In this document: one piece after another, positions 8,334 to 15,594 of the stretch
Numbering within the stretch: the first letter of the stretch is position 1
Layout of the letters: every line of letters starts with the position of its first letter
DNA from: Candidatus Rubrivivax defluviihabitans
GTDB taxonomy: Bacteria > Pseudomonadota > Gammaproteobacteria > Burkholderiales > Burkholderiaceae_C
Assembly (NCBI GenBank): GCA_016709385.1
Contig: JADJMW010000007.1
Coordinates: 62,001 to 126,000 of the forward strand
Length of the DNA stretch: 64,000 nt
Direction: 5' to 3'
The notes under the pieces: generated by a model
Database searches by the model: none
What the model was told of the DNA's origin: nothing
What the model saw: the letters and a program-made list of their open reading frames with translations, nothing else
Position numbers and translations under genes: made by a program

Positions 8334-8861
8334 AGCGTAGGGTTCGTGGCGCAAATCTCTCCACCAGTCCCCCTGGAGTCCCCGTGGTGCCTGGCGGCAC
8401 TTGAATGCAGGTGTCGGAACCTGAACTCACCGCACGGACGATGGGTTCAGGACGCCGAAATGCTGATGCTGGCAAGCAGCCCAAGGCCCTCAGCGCGCAT
8501 CTTGGTCGCGCGGTTCAACGTCAGCCATCTGGCGGACAGCCGACATCGGACTTGCACTGTTGTGAACCCGGTGTCGGCCATTATGGAGAGCTCTCCATAA
8601 TGGCCGACCGCCGTAGGCCACGAACGGCAGGTTCGTAGATGCGGAACGTGAAGCATCCGGGCCGGTCGTCGGGTAGGTTCGGAGCGCGCCGATGGGCTGG
8701 TATGGGTCCGTATCCGGGTACTCAGCTTTGATTGTTCAGTGACCGGTCTACAACAGGTTGCTGACCTTCACCGAGCCACGATGGCTGTTGCTACATTACC
8801 GAGTGGCAGCACAAGCGAAGGGCGGCCCGGCACTTTCCTGCGGCCCAGCCCGGGTGCCGGT
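8334..8861. other. Non-coding stretch containing a perfect palindrome
   Basis: About 530 bases with no credible gene on either strand. Base composition is less GC-biased than the flanking core genes. The only strong structure is the palindrome at 8573-8608. The stretch lies downstream of tumA and after the cut-off mutS start, so it is probably part of the inserted segment. Confidence 0.5.
8573..8608. repeat. Perfect 36-bp palindrome
   Basis: Two uninterrupted 18-bp arms, GTCGGCCATTATGGAGAG and its reverse complement, meet at the 8590/8591 boundary with no loop. No T-run follows. A perfect spacer-free dyad of this length suits a recombination or resolution site, or an operator, better than a terminator. 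Confidence 0.75.
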
Positions 8862-9230
8862 TCATGCCGCGACGTTTTCATGATGGACATGCATGTCGAT
8901 GTGCACATCGGCAAATGGACACAAGACACCGCCAGCGTCATCGCGTTCGACCAGGCCCAGTTCGGTCAGCACCTGCACATCTTCGTGCACCCGCTTGACG
9001 TCGCGGCCGGCTCGCCGGGCCAGTTCGCGCACCGCAATCGCGCCCTGCCCCAGCAAGGTGGTTACCAGTGCCCAGCGGCGTTCGGTCAGCCTGCCGAAGA
9101 ACGCGCCGGGGCTTTCGAAGTTCAGCGTCTCGCCTTGGTATCTGTCGGCCTGACCGGCCTTGCCCGCTTGCCGCAAGGCTGCACGCCAGTCGGGCGTCAT
9201 GGTGATGGTGAGCGAGCGTCGTATCGTCAT
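8862..9230 (-). CDS. Putative antitoxin/DNA-binding protein, TumA-like (HVO_A0114 type)
   Basis: 122 residues. Residues about 45-105 form a winged-helix-like segment (RRWALVTTLLGQGAIAVREL, then RDVKRVHEDVQVLTELGLVE), as in the HVO_A0114 family of putative DNA-binding proteins. The gene overlaps the stop of the upstream toxin gene by four bases (ATGA), the usual arrangement of a co-translated toxin-antitoxin pair with the toxin first. It should neutralise the TumE-like protein and probably represses the operon through the palindrome at 9515. Family names are from recall; no search was run. Confidence 0.75.
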   Translation of the reverse strand: MTIRRSLTITMTPDWRAALRQAGKAGQADRYQGETLNFESPGAFFGRLTERRWALVTTLLGQGAIAVRELARRAGRDVKRVHEDVQVLTELGLVERDDAGGVLCPFADVHIDMHVHHENVAA

Positions 9231-9514
9231 GGCGTTCTCCTTGCCGCATCCACGGCGGCGATGAAATCTTCCACCAAAGCGTCAATCGTGGTGAAGTTGT
9301 ATGGCAACTCCCGCCCATGCAGGTGGCAGTGGTCGCCCTTGCCCCGTTCGTTGTCGAATCCGATCACACGCACGCCGTCCACGACGTAGACCGCGCGGTA
9401 CTTGTAACCATGGCCTGAAGGTGATACCGGTTGCGGCACGCGCCAGACAACGAGTTCCGTCACGCCACCATCATCGGCAACGCTCTTGAAGCGGGTGATC
9501 AACTCGGCCTTCAT
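9227..9514 (-). CDS. Putative toxin, TumE/DUF6516 family
   Basis: 95 residues starting MKAELITRFKSVADDGGVTE. Hallmarks of the DUF6516/TumE family are ELVVWRVPQPV, then HGYKYRAVYVVDGVRVIGFD and the NERGKGDHCHLHG segment at about residues 53-65. Family members are toxins of type II-like modules; the molecular target is not established here. The frame continues upstream to 9739, but the ATG at 9514 is the family start and the operator palindrome abuts it. It is followed directly by the overlapping antitoxin gene. Confidence 0.78.
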   Translation of the reverse strand: MKAELITRFKSVADDGGVTELVVWRVPQPVSPSGHGYKYRAVYVVDGVRVIGFDNERGKGDHCHLHGRELPYNFTTIDALVEDFIAAVDAARRTP

Positions 9515-9532
9515 GTTGGCAATTTTGCCAAC
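9515..9532. promoter_or_regulatory. Operator-like palindrome at the toxin-antitoxin start
   Basis: Perfect dyad GTTGGCAA-TT-TTGCCAAC directly adjoining the toxin start codon at 9514. A second, imperfect copy (TTGGCAA followed by TTCGCC) lies at about 9546-9558. The pair suggests autoregulation by the antitoxin. The dyad also covers the expected ribosome-binding site, so a bound repressor or an RNA hairpin could limit toxin translation. Confidence 0.6.
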
Positions 9533-9892
9533 ATTATGTATGTCTTTGGCAAGTTCGCCTGCAGGGTTCAGGTGTGGTGCACAAGTGCCCGGCAAGGATT
9601 GGGGCTGGCAGGACACGACGACTCCCGAGCCAACCCCTTTGAACGCTGGGGAACTGGCCAAGAGCCCAATGGAAGACCTTCGACCGTGCTCCCCATCCAG
9701 TCCCCTCTCAAGGGCCGTTCCTGACGCAGCTGACGGCACGATCAGGTACTCCTAGAGCCGCAAGCAGCCGTAAGCGCCTGTCGGCCAATGATCTTTCTGA
9801 TCGAGCCCTCGGCGGATGTCGCCCCACGATAATTCCACAGTACCAGGCGGGCGACTTTTCTGAGATCGCCGCGATATGAAGCCAAGTCATTG
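9533..9892. other. Intergenic region between the toxin-antitoxin operon and mutS
   Basis: About 360 bases holding the divergent control regions of the toxin gene and mutS. The second operator half lies at about 9546-9558 and the right copy of the direct repeat at 9838-9860. No credible gene and no strong sigma-70 promoter were found. Confidence 0.4.
9838..9860 (+). repeat. Right copy of the imperfect direct repeat
   Basis: Begins CAGTACCAGGCGGGCGACTT and pairs with 8301-8322. It lies 33 bases upstream of the mutS ATG, so the repeat pair brackets the TA-bearing segment between the mutS remnant and the intact mutS. Confidence 0.5.
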
Positions 9893-12529
9893 ATGCAAAA
9901 CGACAATTCACCACCCATCGCGAAGAACACTGAGCTTGCCGGACACACACCCATGATGGCCCAGTACCTGCGCATCAAGGCGGACTTCCCGGACACGCTC
10001 GTCTTCTATCGCATGGGCGATTTCTACGAGCTGTTCTTCGACGACGCGCGCAAGGCCAACCGCCTGCTCGACATCACGCTCACCACGCGCGGCCAGAGTG
10101 CGGGTGAACCGGTGGTGATGGCCGGCGTACCGGTGCACTCGGTCGAAAGCTACCTGGCACGGCTGATCAAGCTCGGCGAAGCGGTGGCGGTGGCCGAACA
10201 GGTGGGCGACGTGGCCACGGCCAAGGGCCCGGTCGAACGCAAGGTGGTACGCGTCGTCACGCCCGGCACCGTGACCGACAGCGAGCTGATGGCCGAGCGC
10301 GCCGATACGCTGCTGCTGGCCGTGCACCGCCAGCGCACCCGGCCCTGTGCCGCGATACCCGATGGCCTGGTCTACGGCCTGGCCTGGCTGGGCCTGGCCA
10401 GCGGCCTGCTCGGGGTGACCGAATGCACCGAGGGCGACCTGGCCGCCTGGCTGGCGCGGCTGGATCCGGCGGAGGTCCTGCACGACGGCAGCGAGTTGCC
10501 GGAGGCGCTGCGCCAGGCGCGCGGCGCACGCACCGCGCGGCCGGCCTGGCAGTTCGACAGCACTCTAGGTGAACGCAAACTGCGCGAACAGCTGCAGGTG
10601 GCCACGCTCGCCGGCTTCAACGCCCAGGACCTGGGAGCCGCGCATGCCGCGGCCGCCGCGCTGCTGAGCTACGCCGAACACACGCAGGGCCGTGCGCTGG
10701 CCCATGTGCGCACGCTCAGCGTGGAGCGCGCCAGCGACCTGCTCGAACTGCCGCCTTCCACGCACCGCAACCTGGAACTGGTGCAGACGCTGCGCGGCGA
10801 AGGCAGTCCCACGCTGCTGAGCCTGCTCGACACCTGCCGCACCGGCATGGGCAGCCGACTGCTGCGCCACTGGCTCACACACCCGGCACGCAGCCGCGCG
10901 TCCGCCAGCCAAAGGCACGAGGCCATTGCCGCGCTCATCGAACAAGGCTTCGAGCCGCTGCGCGAGGCCTTGCGTGCGGTGAGCGACGTCGAACGCATCA
11001 CCTCGCGCACCGCCTTGCGCCAGGTGCGACCGCGTGAACTGGCCGGCCTGCGCGCCACGCTGGCCGAGCTGCCGGCGCTGCGCACGGCGGCGCCCCGGGG
11101 CACGCCGCTGCTGGACCGGCTGCACGAGGCGCTGGCGCCCGACCCGGCGCTGGCCGACGCGCTGAGCGCCATCGCCGACGACCCCGCGGTGCTGCTGCGC
11201 GACGGCGGCGTCATCGCGCCTGGCGTCGACGCCGACCTGGACGAGTTGCGCGGCATCAACCAGAACTGCGACGCGTACCTGCTGGACCTGGAGGCGCGCG
11301 AGCGCGCGCGCACCGCCATCCCCAATCTGCGTGTGCAGTTCAACAAGGTGCACGGCTTTTATATCGAGGTCACCGGCTCGCACCTGGACAAGGTGCCCAC
11401 CGACTACCAACGCCGGCAGACGCTGAAGAATGCGGAACGATTTGTCACGCCGGAACTGAAGAGCTTCGAAGACAAGGCGCTGTCGGCGCAGGAGCGCGCG
11501 CTGGCGCGCGAGAAGTGGCTCTACGAACAGCTGCTCGACCACCTGCAGTCGTTCCTGGCGCCGCTGGCGGCGCTGGCCCGTGCGCTGGCGGCGCTGGACG
11601 CGCTGGCCGCGCTGGCCGAGCGCGCCGCCACGCTGAACTGGTGCCGGCCGGACTTCGTGCCCTACCCCTGCATCGAGATCGAGGCCGGCCGCCACCCGGT
11701 GGTCGAGGCGCGGCTGCTGGAAACCGGCGGCGGTGCGTTCATCGCCAACCACTGCCGGCTGGACGCGAAGACGAAGATGCTCGTCATCACCGGCCCCAAC
11801 ATGGGCGGCAAGAGCACCTTCATGCGCCAGGTGGCATTGAGCGTGCTGCTGGCGGCGATGGGTTCCTACGTGCCGGCCGCCGCCTGCCGGCTGGGCCCGG
11901 TGGACGCCATCCACACGCGCATCGGCGCCGCCGACGATCTGGCCAATGCGCAGAGCACCTTCATGGTCGAGATGACCGAGGCCGCCGCCATCGTGCACGC
12001 CGCCACCGAGGCGAGCCTGGTGCTGATGGACGAGGTGGGCCGCGGCACCAGCACCTTCGACGGCCTGGCACTGGCCTCGGCCATTGCGGCGCAACTGCAC
12101 GACCGCAACAAGAGCTTCACGCTGTTCGCGACCCACTATTTCGAGCTGACCGAGTTTCCGGCCAGGCACGAACGCGCCGCCAACGTGCACGTGGGCGCGG
12201 TGGAGGCCGGGCACGACATCGTCTTCCTGCACCAGATCGAGCCCGGCCCGGCCAGCCGCAGCTACGGCGTTCAGGTGGCACGTCTGGCCGGCATGCCGAA
12301 TTCGCTCATCCGCCAGGCGCGCGCCACGCTGGAGGCGCTGGAGGCCAAGGCCGCCGCCGGCCAGGCGCAGGTGGACTTGTTCGCGCCGCCGCCAGCCACC
12401 ACCACGGCGCCGGAGCCAGCGCCCCTGACCGCGGCGCTGGCCGCGCTCGACCCTGATAGGCTCTCGCCCCGCGAAGCGCTCGAAGCGCTGTACCGGCTCA
12501 AAGCCCTTTCCCGAGAATACCCGTCATGA
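9893..12529 (+). CDS. mutS: DNA mismatch repair protein MutS
   Basis: Recognises mismatches and small loops, then recruits MutL in an ATP-dependent way. 878 residues, normal length. The mismatch-wedge motif (F-x-E in GDFYELFF, residues 42-49), the Walker A GPNMGGKST (from 634) and the Walker B LVLMDEVGR (from about 709) are intact, as is the C-terminal dimer motif ending LYRLKALSREYPS. The ATG at 9893 is preferred over a TTG one codon upstream; the ribosome-binding site is weak. The first ~17 codons are AT-richer than the rest and differ from the remnant at 8232, so the present N-terminus may be recombinant. The stop overlaps the start of the Anbu gene. Confidence 0.97.
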   Translation: MQNDNSPPIAKNTELAGHTPMMAQYLRIKADFPDTLVFYRMGDFYELFFDDARKANRLLDITLTTRGQSAGEPVVMAGVPVHSVESYLARLIKLGEAVAVAEQVGDVATAKGPVERKVVRVVTPGTVTDSELMAERADTLLLAVHRQRTRPCAAIPDGLVYGLAWLGLASGLLGVTECTEGDLAAWLARLDPAEVLHDGSELPEALRQARGARTARPAWQFDSTLGERKLREQLQVATLAGFNAQDLGAAHAAAAALLSYAEHTQGRALAHVRTLSVERASDLLELPPSTHRNLELVQTLRGEGSPTLLSLLDTCRTGMGSRLLRHWLTHPARSRASASQRHEAIAALIEQGFEPLREALRAVSDVERITSRTALRQVRPRELAGLRATLAELPALRTAAPRGTPLLDRLHEALAPDPALADALSAIADDPAVLLRDGGVIAPGVDADLDELRGINQNCDAYLLDLEARERARTAIPNLRVQFNKVHGFYIEVTGSHLDKVPTDYQRRQTLKNAERFVTPELKSFEDKALSAQERALAREKWLYEQLLDHLQSFLAPLAALARALAALDALAALAERAATLNWCRPDFVPYPCIEIEAGRHPVVEARLLETGGGAFIANHCRLDAKTKMLVITGPNMGGKSTFMRQVALSVLLAAMGSYVPAAACRLGPVDAIHTRIGAADDLANAQSTFMVEMTEAAAIVHAATEASLVLMDEVGRGTSTFDGLALASAIAAQLHDRNKSFTLFATHYFELTEFPARHERAANVHVGAVEAGHDIVFLHQIEPGPASRSYGVQVARLAGMPNSLIRQARATLEALEAKAAAGQAQVDLFAPPPATTTAPEPAPLTAALAALDPDRLSPREALEALYRLKALSREYPS

Positions 12530-13350
12530 CCTATTGCGTGGGCATCCGCCTCAACGCCGGACTCGTCTTCCTGAGCGACAGCCGCACCAACGCCGGGCTG
12601 GACCAGATCAGCACCTACCGCAAGATGATGATCTACGAGAAGGCCGACGACCGCTTCATGGTCATGCTGTCGGCCGGCAACCTGAGCATCAGCCAGAGCG
12701 TGCGCGAGATCCTGCAGGTGGAAAAGCTGGACAACGGCGATGCGCCGCCGCTGACGATCTGGAATGCCACGAGCATGTTCGACGCCACGCGCGTGCTGGG
12801 CAGCGCGGTGCGCCGCGTCTACGAGCAGGACGCGGCGTCGCTCAAGGCCACCGGCATCGACTTCAATGCCAGCATGATCTTCGGCGGCCAGATCAAGGGC
12901 GAGGCGATGCGCCTGTTCCTGGTCTATTCGGCCGGCAACTTCATCGAGGCCACGCGCGAGACCTGCTTCTTCCAGGTCGGTGAAAGCAAGTACGGCAAGC
13001 CCATCCTGGACCGCGTGCTCACCCCCGCCACGCCGCTGAACGAGGCCGCCAAGTGCGCGCTGGTGTCGATGGACAGCACGCTGAAGAGCAACCTCAGCGT
13101 CGGCCTGCCGCTGGACCTGCTGGTCTACCGCGAGGGCAGCTTCCGCAGCGACGAACACGTGTGCATCGACGACCACAACCCGTATTTCTCGATGATCCGC
13201 GGCACCTGGGGCCAGCGCCTGCGCGAGGTCTTCGAGGGCATCGACGACCCGCGCTGGGACGGCGGCGAGACCGCGCACCCGCTGATGGTGAAGAGCAAGC
13301 GTTTCGAGCCCATGCGCAAGATCAGCAAGCCCGAGGAGCGCATCGTCTGA
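12526..13350 (+). CDS. Proteasome-type protease Anbu (bacterial proteasome homologue)
   Basis: 274 residues of the ancestral beta-subunit (Anbu/BPH) family of N-terminal nucleophile hydrolases. Removal of Met1 would expose Thr2 (MTYCVGIRLNAG) as nucleophile; Asp18 (LSDSR) and Lys33 (TYRKM) sit at the spacing expected for the proteasome catalytic set. In the better-known loci Anbu is grouped with ATP-grasp, alpha-E and transglutaminase genes; none is adjacent here. Instead it overlaps mutS by four bases (ATGA) and is followed three bases later by a hydrolase gene. Substrates are unknown. Cytoplasmic, no signal peptide. Confidence 0.9.
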   Translation: MTYCVGIRLNAGLVFLSDSRTNAGLDQISTYRKMMIYEKADDRFMVMLSAGNLSISQSVREILQVEKLDNGDAPPLTIWNATSMFDATRVLGSAVRRVYEQDAASLKATGIDFNASMIFGGQIKGEAMRLFLVYSAGNFIEATRETCFFQVGESKYGKPILDRVLTPATPLNEAAKCALVSMDSTLKSNLSVGLPLDLLVYREGSFRSDEHVCIDDHNPYFSMIRGTWGQRLREVFEGIDDPRWDGGETAHPLMVKSKRFEPMRKISKPEERIV

Positions 13351-13352
13351 AC

Positions 13353-14195
13353 ATGCCGCAGCACGCCGCTGCATCGGGCGGCAACGGCCCGGGCACCCTC
13401 GTCTTCTGCCACGCCAACGGCTTTCCCGCCGGCACCTACCGCCAGCTCTTCGACGCTTGGCGTGCCACCGGCTGGCGTGTCGAGGCTCTGGACAAATTCG
13501 GCCACGACCCGGCCTACCCCGTCACGAGCAACTGGCCGCGGCTGCGCGACCAGCTCGTCGGCTTCATCGAGCGCGTCTCGCCGGGCGAGCCGGTGCACCT
13601 GGTCGGCCATTCGCTGGGTGGCTACCTGGCACTGCTGGCCGCGTGCAAGCGCCCGGCCCTGGTGCACGGCCTGGTGCTGATCGATTCGCCCATCGTGACG
13701 GGGTGGCGCGCGCACAGCGTGCACGTCATGAAGCTGGGCGGGCTGTTCAAGCGGATGTCGCCGGGGCGCGTCTCGGCCGGGCGGCGCTACCGCTGGCCCT
13801 CCGCCGAGGCCGCGTACGAACACTTCGCTGCCAAGTCCGCCTTCGCACGCTGGGCACCGGGTGTGCTGCAGGACTACATCGCCTGCGGCATGGTGCCGGC
13901 CGCCGAAGGCGGCGTCACGCTGGCCTTCCGCCGCGAGGTGGAAACGCACATCTACAACACGCTGCCGCACCACATGGGCCGCGTGCTGAACCGCCACCCG
14001 CCGCGCTGCCCGGTGGCCTTCATCGGTGGTACGCGATCGGCGGAAATCCGCCAGGCCGGCCTGGCCGCCACGCGGGCGCTGGCGCACGACCGCCTGTCAT
14101 GGGTCGAGGGTTCGCACCTGTTCCCGATGGAGCGCCCGCTGGACACGGCGCAGGCGGTGCTGCGGCTGCTGGTCGCGCCCGCCACGGCACAATGA
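13353..14195 (+). CDS. Alpha/beta hydrolase
   Basis: 280 residues with an oxyanion-type HANGFPAGTY at about 20-29, nucleophile elbow GHSLGG (Ser87) and a late His in EGSHLFPMERP (about 253), which together make a plausible serine hydrolase triad. The first frame Met (13353) follows the Anbu stop by two bases, so mutS, anbu and this gene probably form one transcript. The substrate is unknown. It is about 120 bases upstream of menF but shows no MenH-specific features, and a separate menH is present, so a menaquinone role is not implied. Confidence 0.88.
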   Translation: MPQHAAASGGNGPGTLVFCHANGFPAGTYRQLFDAWRATGWRVEALDKFGHDPAYPVTSNWPRLRDQLVGFIERVSPGEPVHLVGHSLGGYLALLAACKRPALVHGLVLIDSPIVTGWRAHSVHVMKLGGLFKRMSPGRVSAGRRYRWPSAEAAYEHFAAKSAFARWAPGVLQDYIACGMVPAAEGGVTLAFRREVETHIYNTLPHHMGRVLNRHPPRCPVAFIGGTRSAEIRQAGLAATRALAHDRLSWVEGSHLFPMERPLDTAQAVLRLLVAPATAQ

Positions 14196-14316
14196 GGGCA
14201 CCCCGAAATCACGCGGCACGGTCTGCCCCGGCTTGCCCCCGGCGACGCCTGGCACCCGACCGCCCTCGCTGTCCGATGCTCCTGCCCTTCCACCCCGTCG
14301 CGCCGGGCCGCCGGCC

Positions 14317-15594
14317 ATGAACGCGGCGCTGCTCACCGACTGCGCGCTGCAACTGCATTCGGCCGCCATCGAAGTCACCCCCCTGCCCCCGGAAAGACTG
14401 CTGGCCCTGGCTGCCGACCCCGTGGCGGCCTTCATCGCGCCAGGCGGCGACGCCTGGGTGGGGCTGGGCGCTGCGCGCTGGCTCGATCCGGCACAGGACG
14501 ATGCGACCCCGCTCTGGGCCGGGCTGCTGGACGACAGCCCCGACGCCCCGGCGCCGGCCGCCCTGGGCGCGCTGCCCTTCCGCGACGGCGAGACGCCCGA
14601 CGCCCTGTGGCGCGGCCTCATGCCCGGCGGCCTGATGCTGCCCGAGCAGTTGTACGTGCAGCAGGGCGCGCGGGCCTGGTGGCGCGTCACGCGGCCGCTG
14701 CGCGAGGCGGCGGCGCTGCCGGCTCGGCTGGCGCGCGACCGCATGGTGCTGGCGGCGCTGGCCGCGACCGAGGCCCGGCCGCTGCCGCCCTGGCACGCCT
14801 TGGGCGAAGGCGGGGCGCCGGCGCACTTTGCCCGGGCCGTGGAACAGGCAGTGCAACGTATCCACAGCGGCGAGCTGGTCAAGGTGGTGCTGGCGCGCCG
14901 CGTCGCCGTTGCCTTCGACACCCCGCCCGAACCCGCGGCCCTGCTGGCCCGCCTGGGCCAGCGCCACCCCGACTGCATTCGTTATGCCTGGCGGCGCGGC
15001 GGCAAAACCTGGCTGGGCGCCACGCCCGAGACGCTGGTGCAGGTGCAGGGCCGCACCCTGCACACGCATGCCCTGGCCGGCACGCGCAGTGCCGAGCGGG
15101 CCGGCGAGCTGCTGGCCTCGGCCAAGGACCGCCACGAGCATGCCATCGTGGTGGACGCCATACGCCGTGCGATCGCGCCGCTGACACTCGCACTGCCGCC
15201 GCTGCGCGAGCCGGTGGTCCGCCGCCTGCGCGGCCTGGCGCACCTGCACACGCCCATCGAAGCCACGGTGCGCGCCGAGGTGGACTTCCTGCACCTGGTG
15301 CAGGCCCTGCACCCCACGCCCGCGGTCTGCGGCGTGCCGGCCGCGCGCGCCTCGGCGCTACTGGCGGCGCTGGAGCCCGAGCCGCGCGGCCTGTATGCCG
15401 GGCCGTTCGTGCGCTTATCGCCTTATGGCGACGGCCACGCCGTGGTGTCGCTGCGCGGCACGGTCGTCGAAGACCGCGTGGCGGTTATTCCGGCCGGCGC
15501 CGGCATCGTCGCAGGCTCCGACGGCGAGGCCGAACTGGCCGAGACGCGGGTCAAGCAGCGCAGCGTGCTCGACGCCTTCCAGGACGGCGCTTGA
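14317..15594 (+). CDS. menF: Isochorismate synthase MenF
   Basis: Converts chorismate to isochorismate, the first step of menaquinone synthesis. 425 residues with the chorismate-binding domain in the C-terminal two thirds. The general base Lys189 (ELVKVVLARR), Glu315 (IEATVRAEV) and the HPTPAVCG motif (from His332) are present. MenF rather than a siderophore EntC is indicated by the directly following menD. The ATG at 14317 is the most likely start; the frame is open further upstream. The stop overlaps the menD start. Confidence 0.93.
   Translation: MNAALLTDCALQLHSAAIEVTPLPPERLLALAADPVAAFIAPGGDAWVGLGAARWLDPAQDDATPLWAGLLDDSPDAPAPAALGALPFRDGETPDALWRGLMPGGLMLPEQLYVQQGARAWWRVTRPLREAAALPARLARDRMVLAALAATEARPLPPWHALGEGGAPAHFARAVEQAVQRIHSGELVKVVLARRVAVAFDTPPEPAALLARLGQRHPDCIRYAWRRGGKTWLGATPETLVQVQGRTLHTHALAGTRSAERAGELLASAKDRHEHAIVVDAIRRAIAPLTLALPPLREPVVRRLRGLAHLHTPIEATVRAEVDFLHLVQALHPTPAVCGVPAARASALLAALEPEPRGLYAGPFVRLSPYGDGHAVVSLRGTVVEDRVAVIPAGAGIVAGSDGEAELAETRVKQRSVLDAFQDGA

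Noticed and set aside
10565..12232. 555-codon minus-strand frame opposite mutS
   Set aside because: Antisense shadow of a secure gene; the product is Gln/Arg/His/Gly-rich without any domain.
13353..14195. Naming this alpha/beta hydrolase as menH
   Set aside because: A better MenH (GYSLGARLAL, between menD and menB) exists at 17497; this one groups with mutS and the Anbu gene.
14607..15590. Upstream extension of the menD frame by about 330 codons
   Set aside because: It lies over menF in another frame and reads as Arg/Ala/Gly-rich nonsense; the TTG at 15591 gives the family start.
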